From Leptospira vanthielii serovar Holland str. Waz Holland = ATCC 700522 (GTDB lineage: Bacteria; Spirochaetota; Leptospiria; Leptospirales; Leptospiraceae), in contig NZ_AOGY02000014.1 in assembly GCF_000332455.1 (NCBI RefSeq), positions 215,186 through 279,185 on the forward strand: a stretch of DNA of 64,000 nt, read 5' to 3'. Below the pieces are notes generated by a model. It was not told the DNA's origin. It worked only from the letters and a program-made list of their open reading frames with translations, and did no database searches. Positions within the stretch are counted from its first letter, which is position 1, and every line of letters starts with the position of its first letter. This document shows positions 19,055-27,353 of the stretch, one piece after another. Both the position numbers and the translations under genes were made by a program.

Positions 19055-19657
19055 CTAACTCAACTTGTCTTTCATTAATTTGGCAATGGCTCTTTCATTT
19101 TCGCCAGGTAACAATTCCAATTCCTTGATGACTAAATTTCTGCGTTCCTCGGAATGGTTTTGGCTTAGTTTTTGTTTTCCTTCAATATGAGTGATTCTGA
19201 TTTCAAAAGGAACAATTCCTTTTTTTAATCCTTCGATGTATTGAGTATCTACCTGGTCCATTTTGTATTTTGAATCTTTAGATTCAAATTTTTTGACGAG
19301 AGCCTGTAAACTTTTATGTATTTTTTCTGGGTCCTCCACAATGTTTAGAATCCCTTTAGCGTGCACTGCTATAAAATTCCAAGTGGGAACGGACCGATCA
19401 GTTTCATACCAAGCCGGCGAAATATAACAATGAGGTCCAGAAAAGATACAAAGTACTTCTTTCCCGAAACTATTTTTTTGTGGATTTGGTTTTGCAAAGT
19501 GACCAATTAACGATTGTTTATCATCGGAAAGAAGTAAGGGCAAATGAGTGGCAATCATCTCTCCATTATCCTCAGAAACCAATATAGAAAAAGAATTCTC
19601 TTCAATACATTGGTAAATGAACTCAGTTTCCATTTTAAAATGCTCGGGAATATACAC
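19055..19657 (-). CDS. PaiB-family FMN-binding protein
   Basis: Product of 200 residues. The N-terminus MYIPEHFKME, the ATHLPLLL segment, GHFAKPNPQ and IFSGPHCYISPAWYE are the hallmark blocks of PaiB, a split-barrel flavin-binding protein first described as a negative regulator of sporulation and protease genes in Bacillus. Here the flavin-binding fold is clear, but a regulatory role is not. It is the last gene of a likely four-gene run (DinB, membrane protein, GNAT, PaiB). In Bacillus PaiB neighbours the acetyltransferase PaiA; here too a GNAT gene lies 25 bases upstream. Confidence 0.88.
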   Translation of the reverse strand: MYIPEHFKMETEFIYQCIEENSFSILVSEDNGEMIATHLPLLLSDDKQSLIGHFAKPNPQKNSFGKEVLCIFSGPHCYISPAWYETDRSVPTWNFIAVHAKGILNIVEDPEKIHKSLQALVKKFESKDSKYKMDQVDTQYIEGLKKGIVPFEIRITHIEGKQKLSQNHSEERRNLVIKELELLPGENERAIAKLMKDKLS

Positions 19658-19682
19658 AGTTACAAACTCCTCTAAAAAATAT

Positions 19683-20132
19683 CTAAACAGACTTCCAAAA
19701 ATAAGTCAAAAATTCTATTTCTTCTACGAAAGCTTCTTTTGCATACAAAGCACGGGCTTCTTTGTTGTGTGTAGAAGTGGAAAGTTCCAAACCTTTTCCC
19801 GAATTGGTTTTGGTAAAAGACTTCGCTTCGGTTATTAATTGTTTGGCGATTCCTTGTTTGCGGAATTCCTTTTTTACAAAAAGATCGTTTAAGAGGTAAG
19901 ATCTCTGCATGGATATAGAAGAAAACACTGGATAAAGTTGTGTGAATCCAGCAATTTCTTCTGATTTTGAGTCTTCTGCCAAAAAAATAACAGATTGACC
20001 ATGTTCCATCCTGTCTTGAAGAAAACGCATAGCACCTGCTACATCAGAAGTCTGTCCGTAAAATTGTCTATATGCATCAAAAATTTCGGAGAGTTTGGAA
20101 ACGTCTTTATAGTTAGCTTGTCTAATTTTCAT
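19683..20132 (-). CDS. GNAT-family N-acetyltransferase
   Basis: Cytoplasmic acetyltransferase of 149 residues. Motif A is visible in NDLFVKKEFRKQGIAKQLITEAK (the RKQGIAKQL pyrophosphate-binding loop for acetyl-CoA) and motif B in LELSTSTHNKEARALYAKEAF. The substrate is not predictable. It overlaps the upstream membrane-protein gene by 11 bases and is followed by PaiB, an arrangement like PaiA-PaiB. Confidence in the family is high and in any specific substrate nil. Confidence 0.9.
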   Translation of the reverse strand: MKIRQANYKDVSKLSEIFDAYRQFYGQTSDVAGAMRFLQDRMEHGQSVIFLAEDSKSEEIAGFTQLYPVFSSISMQRSYLLNDLFVKKEFRKQGIAKQLITEAKSFTKTNSGKGLELSTSTHNKEARALYAKEAFVEEIEFLTYFWKSV

Positions 20133-20529
20133 ATTTTGGTACCAATGAGAAACAAATTACCGATAAAAATGCCGTTACCGGTGTAGCCAGTAAAGTTTCT
20201 AAATTGGTGATGGCAACTAGATTCCCAATTGTATTGAGTAAAAAAATAATTCCAATGAAACCAAACACAAGTCGGATCCAGATGGGCACCAAACCTTGGT
20301 TTATGTATCGTATATACCGAATACAAGCCCAAAGAAAAAATGCATTTACTACAAGTGAGACTGTTTCCATCACATACATTTCTTCTACACTGCTAAGCCT
20401 TCCGCCCCAAAGGTATTGGTAAGGAATGAGCTGGAGTAGAGCAACCCCATGAAAAACCATGGTAATAGAAAACAAAACGATTAAAATTTTACTTGCGATG
20501 GTTCTAGTTTTTTTAGATGGGTTCCACAT
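20122..20529 (-). CDS. small four-helix membrane protein, function unknown
   Basis: Product of 135 residues with four hydrophobic segments, at about 10-32, 50-70, 80-102 and 108-130. Charged loops are short. It starts one base after the DinB stop and overlaps the GNAT start by 11 bases, so it is clearly part of that operon. I do not recognise the family. Confidence 0.75.
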   Translation of the reverse strand: MWNPSKKTRTIASKILIVLFSITMVFHGVALLQLIPYQYLWGGRLSSVEEMYVMETVSLVVNAFFLWACIRYIRYINQGLVPIWIRLVFGFIGIIFLLNTIGNLVAITNLETLLATPVTAFLSVICFSLVPKYEN

Positions 20530-20530
20530 G

Positions 20531-21028
20531 TTATTTTCCTATTGTTTGAAGGTAATATACAAAATCGATTTCGGGAGATTTGCCACCTAATTGTGTTATG
20601 GCGGCTGTGATCTGCCCTCTATGGTGGGTGCGGTGGTTGAAGTTATGTTGAACCACATCGCTGAAAATTAGTTCTGCTTCAAACCCTCGCATTGTTTTGT
20701 AACGAAAGAGAGTAGGCCAAATAGAATTGTCTAGGCCTTGTAACCAGGTGTCCCACTTCTCCAAGGTTTGGACCATTCGTATTTCTAATGTTTGGCGGTC
20801 TGGTTCAATTTCTTCTGCGAGAGAAGCCGGCACATACACTTCGCCGACAAGCCTAGAATACCAAACTTTCTCCACTAGTAACAAATGATTCAGCGTTCCA
20901 TGGATAGATTTAAAAAATAAACCCACGTCTTTTTTGTAATTTTCTTCAGAAATGTTTCCCAGTGATTCATATAATAGTTTTGTGGCCCAAATATGATAAG
21001 CGTTGTTTCGCAAGAAAAAATCTTTCAT
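20531..21028 (-). CDS. DinB-family protein (metal-binding four-helix bundle)
   Basis: Product of 165 residues in the DinB/YfiT-like superfamily. The expected metal-binding histidines are present: one in the SIHGTLNHLLLVEKVW helix and a pair in FNHRTHHRGQITAAITQLG. Other members include thiol-dependent transferases and proteins induced by DNA damage; no activity can be assigned here. It is the first gene of the DinB-membrane-GNAT-PaiB run. A dispersed repeat copy lies just upstream at 21076-21184. Confidence 0.88.
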   Translation of the reverse strand: MKDFFLRNNAYHIWATKLLYESLGNISEENYKKDVGLFFKSIHGTLNHLLLVEKVWYSRLVGEVYVPASLAEEIEPDRQTLEIRMVQTLEKWDTWLQGLDNSIWPTLFRYKTMRGFEAELIFSDVVQHNFNHRTHHRGQITAAITQLGGKSPEIDFVYYLQTIGK

Positions 21029-21075
21029 ACAGAATGGTTTTTATTGTTACCAATGGAAATCAATGACTTAAATTA

Positions 21076-21184
21076 GGGCGCCTCGAAATTGTTAGTTGAG
21101 ACAAATTTTTTTATGACACGACCGCGCCCTACGTTCCAATCTTTCCCTTTGGGAAAGGATTTCCACTGCGGTCGCTGGCGCGGG
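21076..21184 (+). repeat. dispersed repeat, copy A (about 109 bp)
   Basis: Begins GGGCGCCTCGAA and ends near GTCGCTGGCGC. The core CAATCTTTCCCTTTGGGAAAGG contains a perfect 7-base stem CTTTCCC/GGGAAAG with a TTT loop. It is GC-rich compared with the surrounding bases. Two other copies share the edges or the core: 22691-22766 (reverse orientation) and 61639-61741 (same orientation). It lies between genes, in the DinB upstream region. Confidence 0.72.
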
Positions 21185-21210
21185 AAAAAAACTTACTTTC
21201 ATTCAAAATT

Positions 21211-21975
21211 TTAAACTAATTGAAAGAGGGTATTCTTTTTCGGATCAGACAACAGGAAGTTTTTTTCCGGAAAATGATTCCATTTTTCTTGGGTTTGTTT
21301 TTGTTCTGGAAAGTTTGTGTATAGGATGTCAAAGGAAAAACGGTTCGAACCATAATTCCCTTTGTGAATCAGATGAGCAGAAAACACCAAAAGATCACCG
21401 GGATTGTGTGGGACAAGGATTTGGCTTTCTATGTCTTCATGGTTTTTCTTTCCCTCAAGTTCCAAACGAACTTCCCTTTCTTTCTCTGTATCCCAACGAA
21501 TGTGCGAACCGGGAACAAACCAAATCCCAGGATCATTTTCTAAGGGAATACGAAAATGCCAAACATGGTCTTTATAAATGCGTTTTTTTTGTTCCTCTTC
21601 TGAAATGCCCAGGTATTGGATGTCCCGATGCCAATAAGGGAGTTTATTTGGATCCATAGGATTAAAAAAAATTTGTGTGTTGAGAAAATAGAAAGTATCT
21701 TTGAATATCAAATCACAAATATTTAGTAACAAATCAGATCCTATAAATTCAAATAGAGTTTTTCTATCATTTTTATCTTTTGTATATTTTATGGAAGTAA
21801 GATAAGCACTATTGACATTTTTAGGATTTTGAAATTCTTGTAACCATTGTTCATTAGAACGAACAAGAATTTCTTTTAACAATTTTATTGTATCAAGAGG
21901 AATCAAATTGGGAAACAAATAGTAACCCAAGGTTTCTATTTGTGGTTTCGCATTTGAAAGAATCATCTCATTCAT
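21211..21975 (-). CDS. phytanoyl-CoA dioxygenase (PhyH) family protein
   Basis: Fe(II)/2-oxoglutarate oxygenase fold of 254 residues. The metal-binding HxD is seen in PYWHRDIQYLG and the distal His in VFSAHLIHKGNYGSNR, followed by the Arg that would bind 2-oxoglutarate (NRFSFDILYTNF). GIWFVPGSHIRWD is the typical strand between them. Substrate unknown; bacterial members oxidise diverse small molecules. It follows the GNAT gene by nine bases on the same strand, so they are probably co-transcribed. Confidence 0.85.
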   Translation of the reverse strand: MNEMILSNAKPQIETLGYYLFPNLIPLDTIKLLKEILVRSNEQWLQEFQNPKNVNSAYLTSIKYTKDKNDRKTLFEFIGSDLLLNICDLIFKDTFYFLNTQIFFNPMDPNKLPYWHRDIQYLGISEEEQKKRIYKDHVWHFRIPLENDPGIWFVPGSHIRWDTEKEREVRLELEGKKNHEDIESQILVPHNPGDLLVFSAHLIHKGNYGSNRFSFDILYTNFPEQKQTQEKWNHFPEKNFLLSDPKKNTLFQLV

Positions 21976-21984
21976 TTGAATCGA

Positions 21985-22596
21985 CTATATTTCTTTTTCC
22001 ATATAGTGGTGGGAAGGAATGATCCCCTCCCAACCCAAAGGATGTCTTGTTTTTTTGATTTGAAAACCTAACTTTTGATATAGGGCGATGGCAGCTTCGT
22101 TTTCTGCTGATACATCTAAAGAAGCAGTTTTATATTTTGTCTCTTTGGAGATCATATAACTGATCAGTTCTTTGGCGATCCCTTTGTTTCGTTCTGTTTC
22201 TAATACGGCAATATGACCTAAATACAAACATCCTGATTTTGGTGGTTGGATGATGGTTTCTGTTTTGAGACCACGTGCCATCACTTTCGGAGCTCGAAGG
22301 CCGTAGACAGATAAGATGCGAAGAGCTGTACCTAACGTGAGACCTAAAAAACTGGGTTGCGAGTAAGAAAGAATAGACCCGACGACCCGACCCTCTATCT
22401 CTGCTACAAAATGATTAGTATACGAAACTGTGTTTCCCCGGCGAACATACGATGCATTCAAAAAATCAAAGGCAGTTTTTTCCCCTTCTTGGAATACAAA
22501 AGTCCATGCTTTGGGTCCTGAAGAATAGATTAGCGGAATAATGAAATCCTTATCAGATGATTTTGCTTTACGAATGGTTAGGTGGGTATTGGTCAT
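21985..22596 (-). CDS. GNAT-family N-acetyltransferase
   Basis: Acetyltransferase with the acetyl-CoA loop in LGHIAVLETERNKGIAKELISYM and motif B in LDVSAENEAAIALYQKLGFQ. The open frame runs upstream to 22767, but its first 57 codons read through the dispersed repeat and look non-coding. The ATG at 22594-22596 gives MTNTHLTIRKAKSSD, a normal GNAT start, so that start was chosen (203 aa). Forms a pair with the PhyH gene. Substrate unknown. Confidence 0.86.
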   Translation of the reverse strand: MTNTHLTIRKAKSSDKDFIIPLIYSSGPKAWTFVFQEGEKTAFDFLNASYVRRGNTVSYTNHFVAEIEGRVVGSILSYSQPSFLGLTLGTALRILSVYGLRAPKVMARGLKTETIIQPPKSGCLYLGHIAVLETERNKGIAKELISYMISKETKYKTASLDVSAENEAAIALYQKLGFQIKKTRHPLGWEGIIPSHHYMEKEI

Positions 22597-22690
22597 GGGA
22601 TGTGATGAAAAGTGAATCCTGAAATTTAGATAGATAACTATCCAAATATTTTTTGGATTGCTTTGATTCGTCAATAGAGAATTCAATCTC

Positions 22691-22766
22691 CCTGCGCCCC
22701 GGATCACAGCGGAAATCCTTTCCCGAAGGGAAAGATTGTAGCGGAGAGCCGGAGATGTGCGCCCCA
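22691..22766 (-). repeat. dispersed repeat, copy B (about 76 bp, reverse orientation)
   Basis: Read on the minus strand it starts GGGGCGCACATC and contains CAATCTTTCCCTTCGGGAAAGG, identical to copy A except for one loop base. It then continues GATTTCCGCTG and ends with GGCGCAGGG, matching copy A's GATTTCCACTG and GGCGCGGG. The left part is shorter than in copy A. It lies between the GNAT gene and the PCuAC fusion gene. Confidence 0.7.
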
Positions 22767-22788
22767 AAAAAAATAATATTTTTAAATA

Positions 22789-24402
22789 TTAAAATGTAAA
22801 CGATGCAAATACATTGATGAGTTCTCTTGTTCCCAGTTGTGGTCCGTTTAGATTTTGATGGAAGGGTTTACCATATTCAAATCCAAACCGTGCCCCCTGA
22901 AAAATTCCGCCTGTGACAAGAAAGTTAACACCTATGAGTAGGTCACTGCGCATTCCACCTTGACGGTAAGGATCATTTTGTGGATCCATTTTGGGATCTA
23001 AGGTCGCATCCATTCCCTGTAAGTTGAACCATCTTTGTTTTGCTATGCGAACAGAAAGTGACATGGTTTCATGCACAAGAAAGGACAACCATCCAGAGAT
23101 TTCGTAGCGATTTCCAAACCTGTAGTTGTTGTCATTTTTTCCAATTCGTAAAGTGGCTTGCGATTGGGCTCCCCAGGAAATTCTCTTATAATTTCCGTTA
23201 TACGACAATTGTGGTAACAAACTATAGGTGCCTGTCCCCGGTTGCATATTATAAGGAACTTTTTGTTTTCCCATCATAGGCATATTGTCTCTTTCATCAA
23301 TAGAACCCGTAGGAAGAGAAAGACCCATCCCTGTGAAAAAATTCTGATGTTCTGTTTTTATTAACCTATAGGCTGTACTAAAACTTACATCCCCAATTCC
23401 TGCAGAACTCATAGGAGCACGGTCAAAATTACTCGATGCCATGGTCATTTTATTTTTTACTGCCGGAACCATAAACATAATCATCCACTTGTCCGAAATG
23501 GATGTCATTGCACTTACCATATTCATTTCCATAACCATATCTGTTGGAACAGACATGTAATTATATTTGTTAGGTGAAAGAACTGGGATTGTTGTTCCTA
23601 GAGGTGAACTTGTAATTAAACTTCCTGTTGGCATTTGCACCGTGGGGTCTGTGAAAGGAAAATACATAGTGCCAAGATCGGATAAACCACTAGTCCCTGA
23701 CTGTAAACCCCACATCTTCATTCCCATATAACGATAATCAATCATCCACTTCCCTTTTTCATGGATATGTGGATTCATGATTCCAGCAGGTGCTAAAGCA
23801 TCAGCTCGGTTGTGTTGTTCATGCCCCTCGTGACCTGAATGATCATGATTCGAATGGTCTTCGTTAGATGATTCATTTGAATCATAAGTTGACATATCCG
23901 TTTCATCTGTTCCGATCAAAGAAGAGGATTCGCTAGTTTTTTCTGCATGAGATGAAGGTTTCAAGTTAATTTCTTTGTTAGGTGAATTAGATTCCACAGG
24001 AATATAAATCTGAATCTCCGATCCATCGGAAAATAGAAAACGAAAAGGTATGGATTCTTTTAATTTGAGCGGGGATTTGATTCCGAAAAGCATGATATGA
24101 TAACCCTTCGGAGTGAGATGTACAGAACTATTTTTGGGGATAGGAATTTCGGAAACAGGAATCATTTTTGTTCCCGATTCCGTTGGTTTCATTGTGAATA
24201 ACTCTACTCGATCCGCTATGTCTGATTTAGTTTCAATGAGGGTTTTTTCTTTATTGGATGTATTGTTTAAAGTCAAATAAACGACAGAAGTTCGTGAGGA
24301 AGTGTATTTGATATAAGCATTCTCAAGTTTTACCTCTTTAGAGAGAAGAGGAGTGGTCATAAGAAGTATAATAGTTAGAATTTTAAGTTTCATTTCTTTC
24401 AT
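22789..24402 (-). CDS. PCuAC copper-chaperone domain fused to an outer-membrane beta-barrel
   Basis: Exported protein of 537 residues with a signal peptide (about 1-21). Residues 25-140 match the PCuAC periplasmic copper chaperone: ADRVELFTM, TKMIPVSEIPIP and KGYHIMLFG keep Met71, Met80, His102 and Met104, but the usual first ligand His is Phe69. A His-rich linker follows (HSNHDHSGHEGHEQH), then about 330 residues rich in Met and in alternating aromatic strands, ending ELINVFASFTF with the terminal Phe of outer-membrane barrels. A barrel with a chaperone arm could move copper or similar metals across or at the outer membrane. AAGGA sits before the ATG. Downstream end of the nos island. Confidence 0.72.
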   Translation of the reverse strand: MKEMKLKILTIILLMTTPLLSKEVKLENAYIKYTSSRTSVVYLTLNNTSNKEKTLIETKSDIADRVELFTMKPTESGTKMIPVSEIPIPKNSSVHLTPKGYHIMLFGIKSPLKLKESIPFRFLFSDGSEIQIYIPVESNSPNKEINLKPSSHAEKTSESSSLIGTDETDMSTYDSNESSNEDHSNHDHSGHEGHEQHNRADALAPAGIMNPHIHEKGKWMIDYRYMGMKMWGLQSGTSGLSDLGTMYFPFTDPTVQMPTGSLITSSPLGTTIPVLSPNKYNYMSVPTDMVMEMNMVSAMTSISDKWMIMFMVPAVKNKMTMASSNFDRAPMSSAGIGDVSFSTAYRLIKTEHQNFFTGMGLSLPTGSIDERDNMPMMGKQKVPYNMQPGTGTYSLLPQLSYNGNYKRISWGAQSQATLRIGKNDNNYRFGNRYEISGWLSFLVHETMSLSVRIAKQRWFNLQGMDATLDPKMDPQNDPYRQGGMRSDLLIGVNFLVTGGIFQGARFGFEYGKPFHQNLNGPQLGTRELINVFASFTF

Positions 24403-24414
24403 GGGTCCTTTCCC

Positions 24415-24449
24415 AAAAAATCATACTGGCTACTAAATTCACCAGTATG
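24415..24449 (-). terminator. Rho-independent terminator downstream of the 24471-25256 lipoprotein gene
   Basis: On the minus strand the perfect arms CATACTGG and CCAGTATG (24442-24449 and 24422-24429) enclose a 12-base loop and are followed, after one A, by six T (24415-24420). It lies 22 bases after the lipoprotein stop. Some transcripts would end here, separating the PCuAC fusion gene from the genes upstream, unless readthrough occurs. Confidence 0.75.
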
Positions 24450-24470
24450 ACAAGTGTTTGGAGAGAGAAT

Positions 24471-25256
24471 TTACATTTCTGTGTTAGATACTATGGAACC
24501 GACTGTGAAAGAAGTGATGGTCACTCCATTCAATACAAAGCCTAATCGATTGCCACCTGTATACACGGGAACGTTCATCATTTGCATGATCGGATAGTAG
24601 GACATAGAACCCCTTTCTGTTTCGGTAAGTTCCGAACATGGTTTGTTAAAACCATTTAAGAATCTGGATCCACCTGGTGTGGATTGGAAATCTAGACAAA
24701 ATGTATAACTGCTCCCTGCTGCTGGTATGGGTGCAACCACAGATCCACCTTTACCGGTATTGCCAAAAACACCCGCCGCATTTTTATACTGTGTTTGTGC
24801 GCCTGCAATCAAACGATAAGTTGGGCCGCTAAGGGGGTTTCCTGTCCCATAGGCGATCACATCTAAACTGCTAGTCGATGAGTTCAATGTAAAAGATACT
24901 TCAATATTAGTTCCTCCTTTGTTCGTTGCAAGCATCACATCATTGTTTGTAAACAAGACAGAAGTTCCAGTGGTTCCCGTTGCACCTTTGGTTACCTCTG
25001 ATTGTGTTAAATCCAAATTCCGAAATCCTCCTTCATCACATCCATAAATCGAATATTTGGTTCGAGGTTTACTTTCTACTTGTGTGAGATTACTTGTGAT
25101 TGCTGTAGTAGAAGAAATGGAACAACCAGGATTGATGTTTGCTGCAACAATGAGGGCCAGTAGATTCGAAGTATTATTCGAATCTGTTTTTTTAGCCATA
25201 CTACAATTGAAGATGAACAAACACACGAGAGAAATATGAAATAGATTCTTAAACAT
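24471..25256 (-). CDS. putative secreted lipoprotein, function unknown
   Basis: Product of 261 residues with a lipoprotein signal MFKNLFHISLVCLFIFNCSM (Cys18). The mature part is Ser/Thr/Gly-rich, beta-strand-like (SFTLNSSTSSLDVIAYG), with a few cysteines (PGCSIS, YGCDEGG, FCLDF, KPCSEL) that could form disulfides. It sits between the Cys/His-rich gene and the PCuAC fusion, so an outer-membrane accessory role in the same copper/N2O context is possible but not shown. No family recognised. Confidence 0.72.
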   Translation of the reverse strand: MFKNLFHISLVCLFIFNCSMAKKTDSNNTSNLLALIVAANINPGCSISSTTAITSNLTQVESKPRTKYSIYGCDEGGFRNLDLTQSEVTKGATGTTGTSVLFTNNDVMLATNKGGTNIEVSFTLNSSTSSLDVIAYGTGNPLSGPTYRLIAGAQTQYKNAAGVFGNTGKGGSVVAPIPAAGSSYTFCLDFQSTPGGSRFLNGFNKPCSELTETERGSMSYYPIMQMMNVPVYTGGNRLGFVLNGVTITSFTVGSIVSNTEM

Positions 25257-25358
25257 AAAATTACCTTTGTATAAAAGTCCAAGGACTAAACTTTGGATTC
25301 AGTTTGCCTAATTGATTTAGTTACGGCTCCTAATGAGAGGAGCGAATTTTAGTGCGTC

Positions 25359-25772
25359 TTAGGTAAGGGTATGTCTTGGTGGTTTGTCAGGTGGGTGGGA
25401 AAATCCTGTCAAGAGGTGGAAGTGTATCTGGAAAGGTAGAATGATTACATCATAGGCAATTAGGTTATTTAGTTTTGTTTCTGTCGTAAAATTAGGATTC
25501 ATCGATTGAGATTGAAGAATTTTGGTCGCAGATTTTTTTTTCGCGCAGGAACATTGGTGAGGACCACTACCTTTAGTTAGGTGGCAGGTAATCCTATGTG
25601 AAGGAGGAGAGTCCTCTTCTTTATGGATTTCGTTTTTAGAGCCATGATTACAATGGCATACCATAGAGAGTCTATACATAGATTGGGCAAGCAGTCCTGT
25701 TTCCAGAAATAGGATTTTACCTATAAAGGGAAGGAGGATCAAAACCGAAGCTATTTGTAACCAACGTTTCAT
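25359..25772 (-). CDS. small exported Cys/His-rich protein, function unknown
   Basis: Product of 137 residues with an N-terminal hydrophobic segment (about 5-30), then a ligand-rich patch MVCHCNHGSKNEIHKEE, HRITCHLTKG and GPHQCSCAKKK: five Cys and at least six His within about 45 residues, suggesting metal binding. Not a recognised family. An FNR/DNR-type palindrome lies 43 bases upstream of the start (25815-25828), which places the gene in the same regulon as nosZ and suggests its own promoter. It follows nosY on the same strand. Confidence 0.68.
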   Translation of the reverse strand: MKRWLQIASVLILLPFIGKILFLETGLLAQSMYRLSMVCHCNHGSKNEIHKEEDSPPSHRITCHLTKGSGPHQCSCAKKKSATKILQSQSMNPNFTTETKLNNLIAYDVIILPFQIHFHLLTGFSHPPDKPPRHTLT

Positions 25773-25814
25773 GGTAGTTGAATTTCATTCTACTAAATCC
25801 ATGTTGATCTTTCC

Positions 25815-25828
25815 ATGATCTAAATCAA
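25815..25828. promoter_or_regulatory. FNR/DNR-type binding site (one mismatch)
   Basis: ATGATCTAAATCAA matches the consensus TTGAT-N4-ATCAA at nine of ten fixed positions. The central four bases CTAA are identical to those of the perfect sites at 32698 and 33870. It lies upstream of the Cys/His-rich gene. Likely regulator: a CRP/FNR-family protein sensing low oxygen or nitric oxide (inference). Confidence 0.6.
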
Positions 25829-25863
25829 GTGAATTCATTATTTGTATGTATTTGGAATAAAAA

Positions 25864-26649
25864 TTAGAAATTTCGTTTTTGGAATCGTTTAAAAGAAATC
25901 CAAAGAGGAATATTTACCCACAAGGATAAAAACAAAATAGTAATCCCTAATACACCCAAGAGGCCTAATTGTTTTAATAACAATGCTCCTGAAAAACCAA
26001 GTAATGCAGAAGAGCTTGTTTGTAGAATCAGAAGGATTCTAATTAAATCAATGGGATTTAGCAAGATAACGATAAGAGACGGGATTTCAATCGGATAATC
26101 ACCCAAGTACAAACTGAAGATAAAAACTAATGCATCAAAAAAGATAAAAAAGTACAACCAAACTAAAAGAGAAACTGTTAATACAATTTCTCCTCTACGG
26201 ATAAAAGATGAAATCAAAAATGCAATCGCAACAAAAATAGCAGTTAAAAAGATTCCAAAAATCAATAGTTCAAAAAATAAAAATAGAAACTTGGGATCGT
26301 TCATAAAAAGGATGAGTCCCGGAATTCCCAGACCAAAGAGTAAACCAAGGGAGAGTGATATGGTGATTCCAAAATACTTTCCAAAAAACAAAGCATTACG
26401 ACTGACTGATTTGGAAAGTAATACTTCGGCAAAGGGCATAGATTCTAAAAACGACATTCCAGAAAAGGTAATCGAAAAGAGTGGAATCACGATAAGAGTT
26501 AAATTCATTGTGCTAACGAGCAAACGGATTCCGTTTTGATCCCCAAAAAAACTTAAGATCATCATCACGAGAACGAGAAGGCCCGAGTAGATAAACACCC
26601 AACGGCTTCGAATATTTTCTTTAATTTCAAAAAGTAAAATTTCTTTCAT
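25864..26649 (-). CDS. nosY: ABC transporter permease of the nos system
   Basis: Membrane protein of 261 residues with six hydrophobic helices, first at about 17-35, and the typical ABC-2 layout (GMSFLESMPFAEVLLSKSVSRN loop). It overlaps the nosF stop by four bases and forms the channel of the NosDFY complex, which is required to assemble the CuZ centre of N2O reductase. Its identity as NosY rests on the nosD-nosF-nosY order and the neighbouring nosZ. Confidence 0.88.
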   Translation of the reverse strand: MKEILLFEIKENIRSRWVFIYSGLLVLVMMILSFFGDQNGIRLLVSTMNLTLIVIPLFSITFSGMSFLESMPFAEVLLSKSVSRNALFFGKYFGITISLSLGLLFGLGIPGLILFMNDPKFLFLFFELLIFGIFLTAIFVAIAFLISSFIRRGEIVLTVSLLVWLYFFIFFDALVFIFSLYLGDYPIEIPSLIVILLNPIDLIRILLILQTSSSALLGFSGALLLKQLGLLGVLGITILFLSLWVNIPLWISFKRFQKRNF

Positions 26650-27353
26650 GGTTTTGTTTTGTATTCCTCATTCCAGAAGTTCATCAAAGCCTGATCCAGA
26701 TCAGTTTTGTTGTTTTTTCGGAGGAAATTATCTGGAGAATCGTCGATTAAAATGGATCCTTCTGATAAAAGTAAAAATCGATCGGCTAACTCTTGTAACT
26801 CGGCAAGTATATGTGTAGAAAAGATCACAAGGGAGCCTTCTTTTTTCTTTTCTACCAAAAGAGACTTTAGTAAATGAGAGATGTAGGGATCCAAACTGGC
26901 TGTAGGTTCATCAATGACATACAAATCCTTTTTGGAAGAAAAACATTGTAGGATGCTGATTTTTTGTTTGGTTCCCCCAGAGAGAGATCCAATTTTTTTA
27001 TCCATGTGGTGGTCCAACTCTAAAATAGAAAGGAGGTTTTGAAATCTTTCTTCTTCAACAGGTTCTAGTTTTTTAAAAAAGGAAATCAGTTCTTTCACTT
27101 TGATGTTTGTTGGAAAACGAGGGGTTTGTGGCATATAACCGATCGTATGTGGTTCCTCATTTTTACTTGGAAACAGAATTTGTCCAGAACTGGGTTGAAC
27201 GAGTCCAAGAATTCCTTTGATGAGAGAACTTTTTCCTGATCCATTGGGACCAATGATGGATACAATATTTCCCGATTCTGTTTGAAAGGTTACATCTCTC
27301 ACGGCAACAGAGTTACCACCGTAATTGATGGTAAGATTTTTTACTTCTATCAT
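26646..27353 (-). CDS. nosF: ABC transporter ATPase of the nos system
   Basis: ATPase of 235 residues: Walker A GPNGSGKSSLIK, Q-loop YMPQTPRF, signature LSGGTKQK, Walker B DLYVIDEPTASLDP and the His switch FSTHILAE are all present. It overlaps nosD and nosY by four bases each (translational coupling). With NosY and NosD it forms the complex that supports CuZ maturation in NosZ. The signature LSGGTKQK is common in NosF. Confidence 0.92.
   Translation of the reverse strand: MIEVKNLTINYGGNSVAVRDVTFQTESGNIVSIIGPNGSGKSSLIKGILGLVQPSSGQILFPSKNEEPHTIGYMPQTPRFPTNIKVKELISFFKKLEPVEEERFQNLLSILELDHHMDKKIGSLSGGTKQKISILQCFSSKKDLYVIDEPTASLDPYISHLLKSLLVEKKKEGSLVIFSTHILAELQELADRFLLLSEGSILIDDSPDNFLRKNNKTDLDQALMNFWNEEYKTKP

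Noticed and set aside
21076..21184. Repeat copies as integron attC sites or tRNA-like elements
   Set aside because: No RYYYAAC/GTTRRRY core boxes, no acceptor stem or anticodon loop; the family is defined only by its own edges and hairpin.
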